Under the pieces are notes generated by a model that did not search any database, was not told the origin of the DNA, and saw only the letters and a program-made list of their open reading frames with translations. From contig CM074146.1 of assembly GCA_037178625.1 (NCBI GenBank), positions 310,001 through 374,000 of the forward strand: DNA of 64,000 bases, read 5' to 3'. Of this stretch, positions 10,886 to 24,556 are shown one piece after another. Each line of letters opens with the position of its first letter. Position 1 is the first letter of the stretch. The stretch is from Skeletonema tropicum. Lineage: Eukaryota; Bacillariophyta; Thalassiosirophyceae; Thalassiosirales; Thalassiosiraceae. The position numbers were made by a program, and so were the translations under genes.

Positions 10886-11340
10886 AACAGCCGGTCGGTG
10901 CTCTGATACAACACGTACGGTGATTGATGAGATGACACAGCGCCAAAATAATCCGAGACCGACGATCGATGAGAATAAGCGTATTGTTGTTGATTAATGT
11001 GCCGTTACGTTGCTTGATTCAATACAGTATTCAATGCCTCTAGAGAGAGAATGGGCCAGGTAGGCAATCCATCAAATGGTTCATGTTGTATCTATTGTAC
11101 TTTTCTTGACGATGACGTCGTGATGTGTGTTTGTTTTTTGCGTCCTTGCCTTGAAGCTAGCATGTCTACATATTGCTCAAAGTACTGTTAAGTAAGCATA
11201 GGGTTACCTACATACATACCTAACTCAGCCAGATAGCTATCCAGCGCATCGTATCATGGGTCATGGGCTGTGGGTATCTTTCTGAAGATCTGCAAAGCGG
11301 CATCCATCTTTCACTTTTTGAATCAACACATCACAGCTCA
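10886..11340 (-). promoter_or_regulatory. upstream region of the giant gene, shared by all 5'-end copies
   Basis: This sequence just upstream of the giant gene ATG recurs upstream of every truncated copy (for example 14084-14540). Conserved words include GCCGTTACGTTGCTTGATTC, GACGATGACGTCGTGATG and GTTACCTACATACATACCTA. TGACGTCG at 11113-11120 resembles a cAMP/CO2-responsive element (TGACGT), a type described in diatom promoters. The promoter role is inferred from position and co-duplication with the start codon. Confidence 0.45.
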
Positions 11341-12943
11341 ATAGCTCAAGCAGTTCAAAATGAATGACCATGGCCGATATATTATATCTCGACTCCTACG
11401 CGGCCAATCAAGACGATAAGTGTCGTTTTGGAAAGCTCTAATCAAGCTCTATTGATTAGACGTGTAATAAGTTCGATTGGACGACTTTTTACAGATCGTC
11501 TTGGTCAAAAACGGGGCGAGAAAGTGACCAGTAGGGCCAGATCCGGCTTGACAGCCCGAATTCCACCAAAAGAGTCAAAATTTTGACCAAAAATACAATA
11601 TGACAACCAATCGAAAGCTCTTTTCACCCTGATTCGATCAGTACCATCATTTCTATCAAAACAATACTCACTGCTCGGCCAAGGGCCTCGCGAAAGAACG
11701 ACTTTTAGAGGGAATGAGATCCAGACAGATGGAGGCGAAGATCCAAAAAAGCGACCACTTAACTTCCATCTGCTCAAACATGAGCTTTACTACTCGCGCA
11801 TCCAATAATATTATGATAAACACAGCTCGGGCAGGGGCCCTCGCACGCTGCGCTGAAGACAGAAGCATAGATCAGCACCGTCAATGATAGTAGCTACGGG
11901 CGAAACAAACAATTCCTCCTCCAACAATAAATAACCACAAGCAACACCACACCACCCAACCTCATCCTCATCATAATCATCTACAGCCCTCCTTCTCCTC
12001 CACCTACACCAACCACAAGCAACAGGATGATGTGTGCTTGTGGTTGGTAGGTGGTGGAGGAGAAGGAGGGTTGTGGTGGAGGAGGAATGTATTGATAATG
12101 AATACAACAATCCACCTACACCACCAACCACAAGCAACATCATCATTGCCGACTTCCTCCACCACCACCACCACCACTGCTACTCCCAACGTCGGCGATG
12201 ATACAAGCGGTTGGTGGTGGAGGAGGATGGCAAGTGTCGAGCGAAGCGAGACAGTGGAATGATGATGAAGCCGCCACCGCCAATGATGAAAAGCCGAGCG
12301 AAGCGAGGCAGTGGAAGTATGTATGAAAGTCAAACTACAATACCACCGCCGTCAACTAAACGATAGCGAGTGAGCCGGAGGCGAGGGAGATGAAACTATT
12401 ACTATTACTAGTACAACATTGACAATATTGACGGCGGTGGTGAATGGTGAAAATAATCACGTTGACGCGAGTGAGCCGTCAGGCGAGGGAGATGAAACGC
12501 TGTCATTGGTCACTGTTGACTTATTAATTATTGATGATGGAGTTGACGGTGGTGGAGGTGGAAGTGGAAGTCATATTGGCAATTTTGTTGAAATTTCGAA
12601 ATTTGGATTTGGATTCGGCGCTGGGAATGACTTTCTAGACCCCTCTCGAGTTGAGTACATTGACAAAAGATTCATATATTTGGGCTTGAAACTACTACCA
12701 ATCGATAGAGCAACTCGAGAGCTTTCCAAATCACTACTCATCGCCTTCGTATGACCATTCGAACGGAAGATATCTAGGGGAACGTGCATCTGGAGAGAAG
12801 ATATCGGAGGAGGTATGTTGAAATTATTTAAAAGCTGAGTAAGATAATCGCCACTTCCATTACTAGTTATTAGTTATTACTATTACTACCGCTCTATTCT
12901 ATTCATCATCCGATGAATTGGTTGATTGTCATGTACATACATA
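11340..12943. repeat. diverged fold-back spacer, left edge of the array
   Basis: An older version of the spacer in the 2.6-kb units. The left arm (about 11340-11870) has ATGGCCGATAT, CTACGCGGCCAAT, CTCTATTGATTAGACG and two GC-rich motifs (11668 CACTGCTCGG..CCTCGCG; 11820 ACAGCTCGGGC..CCCTCGC). The centre has a long hairpin at 11987-12070, with arms of about 34 nt starting CCCTCCTTCTCCTCCAC, and more CCACCACC/GGTGGTGG inverted pairs. The right part (12570-12940) has CCAATCGATAGAGC and ends in the common boundary GAATTGGTTGATTGTCATG. The frames at 12004-12754 are low-complexity and not genes. Confidence 0.65.
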
Positions 12944-14083
12944 CTACGATCGCGCTGTCTTCCAATCGACTACTACTACCAGCGCCTCTCCACCACTTCC
13001 CACCCCCTCCTCCTCCTCACCACCACTTCTTGCTCCTTCTTTAGTATTGCGATGATGCTGCTCCTTCTTTAAATAATTTTCAATTTCCTTCAATCGACGT
13101 TTGCTTTTGTCAACCATTACATCTCGTTCTTGTTCATTGTAGACAAATTCTTCCAATTCTTTGTCTTCCCATGCAGTTAATGAAATGAGAGAGTCATCAT
13201 CATCATTATTGTTATCATCAGCTGTTGTTGATAATGATGATGATGACGATGATTGACGACTACCAGTATTACCGGATCCATTGGTTGATGGTTTGTACTT
13301 TTTGTCTCCTCCTCCCTCACTGCCACTGCTGCTGCTATTACCACTCTCATCACCAACCACACTATCATTATTATCATCATACTCTTCACTCTTCTCCTCA
13401 TCACCACCACCACCCAGCATCAACATTCCATCATCATCCTCTTTCTTCTCTTCATCCTCATCCTCTTCAAACAATCTCAACCGATTCGTAACATTCCCCT
13501 TCATCTCCCGAACCTTACCAATCTTTTGCATCAATACTCTTCGATGTCCCTTTTTCATAAAGTACAAATCTTCCAATCGACTACTACTACTACCAGCTTT
13601 GCCTTTACCATTAGCATTGTTAGTAGTAGTAGCAGTATTCACCCCCTCTAACTTTTCGACAGAATCAAATCCATCTTGGTAGAGTTGTGTCGAGTATAGT
13701 TTCAAGTCATCCTGTGATAGTGAGGGGAGGTGTAATTTGAGCCATTGTTGGATTAGTTCAAGTGACTTTAATGATGAGTCTTCTGAGTCACGTAGATCAT
13801 CATCATTGGTGGTGGAAAGGTGGAGTGCAGTAGTAGTGGTTGTGGTGGTGGTAAATAATACAGATCTGCCACTTCGATGATTATTATTGTTATTGTTGGA
13901 TGATCCGTAGTAGGAGCGAACTAGTGTGCGCTGCGAGGCAGACAAACCGAAACGAGGACCACTGTTACTACTGATGCTGCTGCTAAATGATGAAAATCCA
14001 TCCACCACAGTCATAGAAAGTATCATCAGCATCATCAGCAGCATCATTATCATCATTGTGGTTCTCATCATTCTCGCGCACAT
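12944..14083 (-). pseudogene. truncated 5' copy 1 of the giant gene (379 aa, mosaic)
   Basis: From the ATG at 14083 the frame matches the intact gene through about residue 364, with the same Met-rich presequence, whole first SAM domain and first YNEQ repeat. It then ends in 14 unrelated residues. The downstream junction is mosaic: the array boundary sequence, then CTTCCAATCGACTACTACTA from the SAM-coding part, then a jump to sequence matching the intact gene near 9795. It is the longest truncated copy and the least diverged from the parent. It could be expressed as a secreted or plastid SAM protein, but looks like a by-product of recombination between the gene and a short unit. Confidence 0.75.
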
Positions 14084-14539
14084 AACAGCCGGTCGGTGCT
14101 CTGATACAACACGTACGGTGATTGATGAGATGACACAGCGCCAAAATAATCCGAGACCGACGATCGATGAGCGAGAATAAGCGTATTGTTGTTGATTAAT
14201 GTGCCGTTACGTTGCTTGATTCAATACAGTATTCAATGCCTCTAGAGAGAGAATGGGCCAGGTAGGCAATCCATCAGTGGTTCATATTATCATGTATCTA
14301 TTGTACTTTTCTTGACGATGACGTCGTGATGTGTGTTTGTTTTTTGCGTCCTTGCCTTGAAGCTAGCATGTCTACATATTGCTCAAAGTACTGTTAAGTA
14401 AGCATAGGGTTACCTACATACATACCTAACTCAGCCAGCTAGCTATCCAGCGCATCGTATCATGGGTCATGGGCGTGGGCCTCTTTCTGAAGATCTGCAA
14501 AGCGGCATCCATCTTTCAGTTTTTGAATCAACAATCAAC

Positions 14540-16150
14540 ACAGGTCATCTCCTACGCGGCCAATGAGGGCGATAAGTGTCGTTTTGGTAAGCTCTTGAGC
14601 AGGTCTATCGATTAGACGTGTAATCAAGTCGATTGGACGGTTTTTTACAGATCGAACCGGTTAAAAACGGGTCTACAAAGTGACCGGCAGCTTGAAAATC
14701 CAGGCGACAGCCAGAATATCACCAAAAGAGTAAAAATTTGACCAAGTCATAATACAAATTAGCAACCGTTGGAAAGCTCTTCTCAAGCTCTATCGATTGG
14801 TACCATTATTGCAATCGAAATAATACTCACTGCTCGGGCAAAGCCCTCGCAAATACAGAAGCATCGATCGGCGTGATGCACTAATAATCACAGCTCGATC
14901 TCAAAAAGCGACCACTTTAAGAATGTAAGATCCATGACAATAGTTACGAGCGCATAATATCCTAATAAACAGAGCTCGGGCGGTGGCCCTCGCACAACAC
15001 GTTATCATCAGCTGGCCGCTGGCCTCGACTCCGCTCGGCATCCTCCGCTTCGCTACGGACCCACATTGCTTCCATTAGGGCTTCCATTCCATTCTACCAC
15101 CGCCACAACCAATACTACATTCCACAACAATACTAACAATCCACCGCCACCAGCAACATTCTCACCACCGCCACAAAGATGATGATGGCGGTGGTGAAAA
15201 ATGAGAATAATATATACAATCATCTTGTTGTTGGTGGCGGTCATCAACAACAACAACGGCGTGAGCCGTGAGTCGAATCGGTAATAATCATCCACCACCG
15301 CCACAGATGATTGTGGTGGTGGATGGGAATGAGAATGAGATGGTATTGCCTCATCCACCACCGCAACTATGATGATGACGGCGGCGGTGGTGGGTGAAGA
15401 AGTGGTGGTGGTGCATTTGAATAATGATGATGAATACAACAATCAACCTCACCACCGCCACCACTACTCCATGGAGTGAGCCGAAGGCGAACTGTGTGGA
15501 TGGAGTGGCGGTGGTGGAATGGAATGGAATGGAATGCGAGTGAGCCGCAAGGCCTTTCCCCCACAACAATCGACAATGACAATGGAACATCATTCCACCA
15601 CTATAGCGAGTGAGCCGTCAGGCGAAGGAGCTGACTACTTCTTAATAACATCCACAATAATGACATTATTGACAATGACGGCGGTGGTGGTGGATGGTAC
15701 CAACTGTCATTGACAAGCTGATCGTCAATGTGTGTATTGAGCGAGTGCGAGCGGCAGCGAGGACGAGCTGTGTTTTTTGCACTACTCGATAGAGCTTGGA
15801 ATGACGATTCGAATGGTTGTGACCAGAATCGCTTTGTATTTATTTATTCATTGTCGATTCTGGTCAAAATTCGAATGAGAATCTGGAATGTCGACTGACT
15901 TGGAGCTTGATATTCGAAATATAGGGGTCGATTTAGTTGAGTACATTGACAAAGGATCGATATTTCAAGTCAAGAATAGTACTAATCGATAGAGCGCAGT
16001 GAGAGGATTCTAAATCACCATTCATCGTCTTGATACGACAATTGCAAGAAAAGTTATAGAGGGAAAGGATTTTAAAGCTGAGTAAGATATAATCGCCACT
16101 TCCATTATATACTATTTATTACTATTACTACAATACCGCTCTATTCTATT
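14540..16150. repeat. fold-back element with inverted arms (unit 1, representative)
   Basis: The left arm at 14550-15000 runs CTACGCGGCCAAT, GGTCTATCGATTAG, then GCTCTATCGATTGGTACC and CACTGCTCGGGCAAAGCCCT. The right arm at 15716-16060 carries the same landmarks in reverse complement order: GCGAGTGCGAGCGGCAGCGA, CTACTCGATAGAGCTTGG and CTAATCGATAGAGCGC, then GTCTTGATACGACA. The arms are diverged but have the same spacing between landmarks. The centre (15060-15715) is a series of hairpins with CCACCACCGCC and GGCGGTGGTGG stems. The organisation resembles a non-autonomous fold-back transposon; no transposase is present. It recurs in every unit. Confidence 0.6.
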
Positions 16151-16152
16151 CA

Positions 16153-16701
16153 TCATTCGATGAATTGGTTGATTGTCATGTAGATCGCGCTGTCTTCCAA
16201 TCGACTACTACTACCAGCTTTGCCTTTACCATTAGCATTGTTAGTAGTAGTAGCAGTAGCAGTAGCAGTATTCACCCCCTCTAACTTTTCGACAGAATCA
16301 AATCCATCTTGGTAGAGTTGTGTCGAGTATAGTTTCAAGTCATCCTGTGATAGTGAGGGGAGGTGTAATTTGAGCCATTGTTGGATTAGTTCAAGTGACT
16401 TTAATGATGATGAGTCTTCTGAGTCACGAAGATCATCATTGTTGGTGGAAAGGTGGAGTGCAGTAGTAGTGGTTGTGGTGGTGGTAAATAATACAGATCT
16501 GCCACTTCGATGATTATTGTTATTGTTGGATGATCCGTAGTAGGAGCGAACTAGTGTGCGCTGCGAGGCAGACAAACCGAAACGAGGACCACTGTTACTA
16601 CTGATGCTGCTGCTGCTAAATGATGAAAATCCATCCACCACAGTCATAGAAAGTATCATCAGCATCATGATCATTGTGGTTCTCATCATTCTCGCGCACA
16701 T
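16153..16701 (-). pseudogene. truncated 5' copy 2 of the giant gene (182 aa)
   Basis: From the ATG at 16701: a shortened Met-rich presequence (MMRTTMIMMLMILSM), the Asn/Thr-rich linker and helices 1-3 of the first SAM domain, broken after SSSRLED. It loses the last SAM helix (LYFMKKGHRR in the parent) and gains the tail SAIYMTINQFIE from the spacer boundary. The frame is open, so a 182-aa secreted or plastid-directed peptide is possible. This is the type copy for the six that follow. Confidence 0.8.
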
Positions 16702-18770
16702 AACAGCCGGTCGGTGCTCTGATACAACACGTACGGTGATTGATGAGATGACACAGCGCCAAAATAATCCGAGACCGACGATCGATGAGCGAGAATAAGC
16801 GTATTGTTGTTGATTAATGTGCCGTTACGTTGCTTGATTCAATACAGTATTCAATGCCTCTAGAGAGAGAATGGGCCAGGTAGGCAATCCATCAGTGGTT
16901 CATATTATCATGTATCTATTGTACTTTTCTTGACGATGACGTCGTGATGTGTGTTTGTTTTTTGCGTCCTTGCCTTGAAGCTAGCATGTCTACATATTGC
17001 TCAAAGTACTGTTAAGTAAGCATAGGGTTACCTACATACATACCTAACTCAGCCAGCTAGCTATCCAGCGCATCGTATCATGGGTCATGGGCGTGGGCCT
17101 CTTTCTGAAGATCTGCAAAGCGGCATCCATCTTTCAGTTTTTGAATCAACAATCAACACAGGTCATCTCCTACGCGGCCAATGAGGGCGATAAGTGTCGT
17201 TTTGGTAAGCTCTTGAGCAGGTCTATCGATTAGACGTGTAATCAAGTCGATTGGACGGTTTTTTACAGATCGAACCGGTTAAAAACGGGTCTACAAAGTG
17301 ACCGGCAGCTTGAAAATCCAGGCGACAGCCAGAATATCACCAAAAGAGTAAAAATTTGACCAAGTCATAATACAAATTAGCAACCGTTGGAAAGCTCTTC
17401 TCAAGCTCTATCGATTGGTACCATTATTGCAATCGAAATAATACTCACTGCTCGGGCAAAGCCCTCGCAAATACAGAAGCATCGATCGGCGTGATGCACT
17501 AATAATCACAGCTCGATCTCAAAAAGCGACCACTTTAAGAATGTAAGATCCATGACAATAGTTACGAGCGCATAATATCCTAATAAACAGAGCTCGGGCG
17601 GTGGCCCTCGCACAACACGTTATCATCAGCTGGCCGCTGGCCTCGACTCCGCTCGGCATCCTCCGCTTCGCTACGGACCCACATTGCTTCCATTAGGGCT
17701 TCCATTCCATTCTACCACCGCCACAACCAATACTACATTCCACAACAATACTAACAATCCACCGCCACCAGCAACATTCTCACCACCGCCACAAAGATGA
17801 TGATGGCGGTGGTGAAAAATGAGAATAATATATACAATCATCTTGTTGTTGGTGGCGGTCATCAACAACAACAACGGCGTGAGCCGTGAGTCGAATCGGT
17901 AATAATCATCCACCACCGCCACAGATGATTGTGGTGGTGGATGGGAATGAGAATGAGATGGTATTGCCTCATCCACCACCGCAACTATGATGATGACGGC
18001 GGCGGTGGTGGGTGAAGAAGTGGTGGTGGTGCATTTGAATAATGATGATGAATACAACAATCAACCTCACCACCGCCACCACTACTCCATGGAGTGAGCC
18101 GAAGGCGAACTGTGTGGATGGAGTGGCGGTGGTGGAATGGAATGGAATGGAATGCGAGTGAGCCGCAAGGCCTTTCCCCCACAACAATCGACAATGACAA
18201 TGGAACATCATTCCACCACTATAGCGAGTGAGCCGTCAGGCGAAGGAGCTGACTACTTCTTAATAACATCCACAATAATGACATTATTGACAATGACGGC
18301 GGTGGTGGTGGATGGTACCAACTGTCATTGACAAGCTGATCGTCAATGTGTGTATTGAGCGAGTGCGAGCGGCAGCGAGGACGAGCTGTGTTTTTTGCAC
18401 TACTCGATAGAGCTTGGAATGACGATTCGAATGGTTGTGACCAGAATCGCTTTGTATTTATTTATTCATTGTCGATTCTGGTCAAAATTCGAATGAGAAT
18501 CTGGAATGTCGACTGACTTGGAGCTTGATATTCGAAATATAGGGGTCGATTTAGTTGAGTACATTGACAAAGGATCGATATTTCAAGTCAAGAATAGTAC
18601 TAATCGATAGAGCGCAGTGAGAGGATTCTAAATCACCATTCATCGTCTTGATACGACAATTGCAAGAAAAGTTATAGAGGGAAAGGATTTTAAAGCTGAG
18701 TAAGATATAATCGCCACTTCCATTATATACTATTTATTACTATTACTACAATACCGCTCTATTCTATTCA

Positions 18771-19319
18771 TCATTCGATGAATTGGTTGATTGTCATGTA
18801 GATCGCGCTGTCTTCCAATCGACTACTACTACCAGCTTTGCCTTTACCATTAGCATTGTTAGTAGTAGTAGCAGTAGCAGTAGCAGTATTCACCCCCTCT
18901 AACTTTTCGACAGAATCAAATCCATCTTGGTAGAGTTGTGTCGAGTATAGTTTCAAGTCATCCTGTGATAGTGAGGGGAGGTGTAATTTGAGCCATTGTT
19001 GGATTAGTTCAAGTGACTTTAATGATGATGAGTCTTCTGAGTCACGAAGATCATCATTGTTGGTGGAAAGGTGGAGTGCAGTAGTAGTGGTTGTGGTGGT
19101 GGTAAATAATACAGATCTGCCACTTCGATGATTATTGTTATTGTTGGATGATCCGTAGTAGGAGCGAACTAGTGTGCGCTGCGAGGCAGACAAACCGAAA
19201 CGAGGACCACTGTTACTACTGATGCTGCTGCTGCTAAATGATGAAAATCCATCCACCACAGTCATAGAAAGTATCATCAGCATCATGATCATTGTGGTTC
19301 TCATCATTCTCGCGCACAT
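18771..19319 (-). pseudogene. truncated 5' copy 3 of the giant gene (182 aa)
   Basis: Protein identical to copy 2, and no nucleotide change was noticed against it. Its start lies 2618 bp from that of copy 2. Confidence 0.8.
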
Positions 19320-21388
19320 AACAGCCGGTCGGTGCTCTGATACAACACGTACGGTGATTGATGAGATGACACAGCGCCAAAATAATCCGAGACCGACGAT
19401 CGATGAGCGAGAATAAGCGTATTGTTGTTGATTAATGTGCCGTTACGTTGCTTGATTCAATACAGTATTCAATGCCTCTAGAGAGAGAATGGGCCAGGTA
19501 GGCAATCCATCAGTGGTTCATATTATCATGTATCTATTGTACTTTTCTTGACGATGACGTCGTGATGTGTGTTTGTTTTTTGCGTCCTTGCCTTGAAGCT
19601 AGCATGTCTACATATTGCTCAAAGTACTGTTAAGTAAGCATAGGGTTACCTACATACATACCTAACTCAGCCAGCTAGCTATCCAGCGCATCGTATCATG
19701 GGTCATGGGCGTGGGCCTCTTTCTGAAGATCTGCAAAGCGGCATCCATCTTTCAGTTTTTGAATCAACAATCAACACAGGTCATCTCCTACGCGGCCAAT
19801 GAGGGCGATAAGTGTCGTTTTGGTAAGCTCTTGAGCAGGTCTATCGATTAGACGTGTAATCAAGTCGATTGGACGGTTTTTTACAGATCGAACCGGTTAA
19901 AAACGGGTCTACAAAGTGACCGGCAGCTTGAAAATCCAGGCGACAGCCAGAATATCACCAAAAGAGTAAAAATTTGACCAAGTCATAATACAAATTAGCA
20001 ACCGTTGGAAAGCTCTTCTCAAGCTCTATCGATTGGTACCATTATTGCAATCGAAATAATACTCACTGCTCGGGCAAAGCCCTCGCAAATACAGAAGCAT
20101 CGATCGGCGTGATGCACTAATAATCACAGCTCGATCTCAAAAAGCGACCACTTTAAGAATGTAAGATCCATGACAATAGTTACGAGCGCATAATATCCTA
20201 ATAAACAGAGCTCGGGCGGTGGCCCTCGCACAACACGTTATCATCAGCTGGCCGCTGGCCTCGACTCCGCTCGGCATCCTCCGCTTCGCTACGGACCCAC
20301 ATTGCTTCCATTAGGGCTTCCATTCCATTCTACCACCGCCACAACCAATACTACATTCCACAACAATACTAACAATCCACCGCCACCAGCAACATTCTCA
20401 CCACCGCCACAAAGATGATGATGGCGGTGGTGAAAAATGAGAATAATATATACAATCATCTTGTTGTTGGTGGCGGTCATCAACAACAACAACGGCGTGA
20501 GCCGTGAGTCGAATCGGTAATAATCATCCACCACCGCCACAGATGATTGTGGTGGTGGATGGGAATGAGAATGAGATGGTATTGCCTCATCCACCACCGC
20601 AACTATGATGATGACGGCGGCGGTGGTGGGTGAAGAAGTGGTGGTGGTGCATTTGAATAATGATGATGAATACAACAATCAACCTCACCACCGCCACCAC
20701 TACTCCATGGAGTGAGCCGAAGGCGAACTGTGTGGATGGAGTGGCGGTGGTGGAATGGAATGGAATGGAATGCGAGTGAGCCGCAAGGCCTTTCCCCCAC
20801 AACAATCGACAATGACAATGGAACATCATTCCACCACTATAGCGAGTGAGCCGTCAGGCGAAGGAGCTGACTACTTCTTAATAACATCCACAATAATGAC
20901 ATTATTGACAATGACGGCGGTGGTGGTGGATGGTACCAACTGTCATTGACAAGCTGATCGTCAATGTGTGTATTGAGCGAGTGCGAGCGGCAGCGAGGAC
21001 GAGCTGTGTTTTTTGCACTACTCGATAGAGCTTGGAATGACGATTCGAATGGTTGTGACCAGAATCGCTTTGTATTTATTTATTCATTGTCGATTCTGGT
21101 CAAAATTCGAATGAGAATCTGGAATGTCGACTGACTTGGAGCTTGATATTCGAAATATAGGGGTCGATTTAGTTGAGTACATTGACAAAGGATCGATATT
21201 TCAAGTCAAGAATAGTACTAATCGATAGAGCGCAGTGAGAGGATTCTAAATCACCATTCATCGTCTTGATACGACAATTGCAAGAAAAGTTATAGAGGGA
21301 AAGGATTTTAAAGCTGAGTAAGATATAATCGCCACTTCCATTATATACTATTTATTACTATTACTACAATACCGCTCTATTCTATTCA

Positions 21389-21937
21389 TCATTCGATGAA
21401 TTGGTTGATTGTCATGTAGATCGCGCTGTCTTCCAATCGACTACTACTACCAGCTTTGCCTTTACCATTAGCATTGTTAGTAGTAGTAGCAGTAGCAGTA
21501 GCAGTATTCACCCCCTCTAACTTTTCGACAGAATCAAATCCATCTTGGTAGAGTTGTGTCGAGTATAGTTTCAAGTCATCCTGTGATAGTGAGGGGAGGT
21601 GTAATTTGAGCCATTGTTGGATTAGTTCAAGTGACTTTAATGATGATGAGTCTTCTGAGTCACGAAGATCATCATTGTTGGTGGAAAGGTGGAGTGCAGT
21701 AGTAGTGGTTGTGGTGGTGGTAAATAATACAGATCTGCCACTTCGATGATTATTGTTATTGTTGGATGATCCGTAGTAGGAGCGAACTAGTGTGCGCTGC
21801 GAGGCAGACAAACCGAAACGAGGACCACTGTTACTACTGATGCTGCTGCTGCTAAATGATGAAAATCCATCCACCACAGTCATAGAAAGTATCATCAGCA
21901 TCATGATCATTGTGGTTCTCATCATTCTCGCGCACAT
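21389..21937 (-). pseudogene. truncated 5' copy 4 of the giant gene (182 aa)
   Basis: Protein identical to copy 2. The spacer that follows on the plus strand carries the single extra A near 22510 that makes the next period 2619. Confidence 0.8.
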
Positions 21938-24007
21938 AACAGCCGGTCGGTGCTCTGATACAACACGTACGGTGATTGATGAGATGACACAGCGCCAAAA
22001 TAATCCGAGACCGACGATCGATGAGCGAGAATAAGCGTATTGTTGTTGATTAATGTGCCGTTACGTTGCTTGATTCAATACAGTATTCAATGCCTCTAGA
22101 GAGAGAATGGGCCAGGTAGGCAATCCATCAGTGGTTCATATTATCATGTATCTATTGTACTTTTCTTGACGATGACGTCGTGATGTGTGTTTGTTTTTTG
22201 CGTCCTTGCCTTGAAGCTAGCATGTCTACATATTGCTCAAAGTACTGTTAAGTAAGCATAGGGTTACCTACATACATACCTAACTCAGCCAGCTAGCTAT
22301 CCAGCGCATCGTATCATGGGTCATGGGCGTGGGCCTCTTTCTGAAGATCTGCAAAGCGGCATCCATCTTTCAGTTTTTGAATCAACAATCAACACAGGTC
22401 ATCTCCTACGCGGCCAATGAGGGCGATAAGTGTCGTTTTGGTAAGCTCTTGAGCAGGTCTATCGATTAGACGTGTAATCAAGTCGATTGGACGGTTTTTT
22501 ACAGATCGAAACCGGTTAAAAACGGGTCTACAAAGTGACCGGCAGCTTGAAAATCCAGGCGACAGCCAGAATATCACCAAAAGAGTAAAAATTTGACCAA
22601 GTCATAATACAAATTAGCAACCGTTGGAAAGCTCTTCTCAAGCTCTATCGATTGGTACCATTATTGCAATCGAAATAATACTCACTGCTCGGGCAAAGCC
22701 CTCGCAAATACAGAAGCATCGATCGGCGTGATGCACTAATAATCACAGCTCGATCTCAAAAAGCGACCACTTTAAGAATGTAAGATCCATGACAATAGTT
22801 ACGAGCGCATAATATCCTAATAAACAGAGCTCGGGCGGTGGCCCTCGCACAACACGTTATCATCAGCTGGCCGCTGGCCTCGACTCCGCTCGGCATCCTC
22901 CGCTTCGCTACGGACCCACATTGCTTCCATTAGGGCTTCCATTCCATTCTACCACCGCCACAACCAATACTACATTCCACAACAATACTAACAATCCACC
23001 GCCACCAGCAACATTCTCACCACCGCCACAAAGATGATGATGGCGGTGGTGAAAAATGAGAATAATATATACAATCATCTTGTTGTTGGTGGCGGTCATC
23101 AACAACAACAACGGCGTGAGCCGTGAGTCGAATCGGTAATAATCATCCACCACCGCCACAGATGATTGTGGTGGTGGATGGGAATGAGAATGAGATGGTA
23201 TTGCCTCATCCACCACCGCAACTATGATGATGACGGCGGCGGTGGTGGGTGAAGAAGTGGTGGTGGTGCATTTGAATAATGATGATGAATACAACAATCA
23301 ACCTCACCACCGCCACCACTACTCCATGGAGTGAGCCGAAGGCGAACTGTGTGGATGGAGTGGCGGTGGTGGAATGGAATGGAATGGAATGCGAGTGAGC
23401 CGCAAGGCCTTTCCCCCACAACAATCGACAATGACAATGGAACATCATTCCACCACTATAGCGAGTGAGCCGTCAGGCGAAGGAGCTGACTACTTCTTAA
23501 TAACATCCACAATAATGACATTATTGACAATGACGGCGGTGGTGGTGGATGGTACCAACTGTCATTGACAAGCTGATCGTCAATGTGTGTATTGAGCGAG
23601 TGCGAGCGGCAGCGAGGACGAGCTGTGTTTTTTGCACTACTCGATAGAGCTTGGAATGACGATTCGAATGGTTGTGACCAGAATCGCTTTGTATTTATTT
23701 ATTCATTGTCGATTCTGGTCAAAATTCGAATGAGAATCTGGAATGTCGACTGACTTGGAGCTTGATATTCGAAATATAGGGGTCGATTTAGTTGAGTACA
23801 TTGACAAAGGATCGATATTTCAAGTCAAGAATAGTACTAATCGATAGAGCGCAGTGAGAGGATTCTAAATCACCATTCATCGTCTTGATACGACAATTGC
23901 AAGAAAAGTTATAGAGGGAAAGGATTTTAAAGCTGAGTAAGATATAATCGCCACTTCCATTATATACTATTTATTACTATTACTACAATACCGCTCTATT
24001 CTATTCA

Positions 24008-24556
24008 TCATTCGATGAATTGGTTGATTGTCATGTAGATCGCGCTGTCTTCCAATCGACTACTACTACCAGCTTTGCCTTTACCATTAGCATTGTTAGT
24101 AGTAGTAGCAGTAGCAGTAGCAGTATTCACCCCCTCTAACTTTTCGACAGAATCAAATCCATCTTGGTAGAGTTGTGTCGAGTATAGTTTCAAGTCATCC
24201 TGTGATAGTGAGGGGAGGTGTAATTTGAGCCATTGTTGGATTAGTTCAAGTGACTTTAATGATGATGAGTCTTCTGAGTCACGAAGATCATCATTGTTGG
24301 TGGAAAGGTGGAGTGCAGTAGTAGTGGTTGTGGTGGTGGTAAATAATACAGATCTGCCACTTCGATGATTATTGTTATTGTTGGATGATCCGTAGTAGGA
24401 GCGAACTAGTGTGCGCTGCGAGGCAGACAAACCGAAACGAGGACCACTGTTACTACTGATGCTGCTGCTGCTAAATGATGAAAATCCATCCACCACAGTC
24501 ATAGAAAGTATCATCAGCATCATGATCATTGTGGTTCTCATCATTCTCGCGCACAT
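24008..24556 (-). pseudogene. truncated 5' copy 5 of the giant gene (182 aa)
   Basis: Protein identical to copy 2; its start is 2619 bp from the preceding copy. Confidence 0.8.
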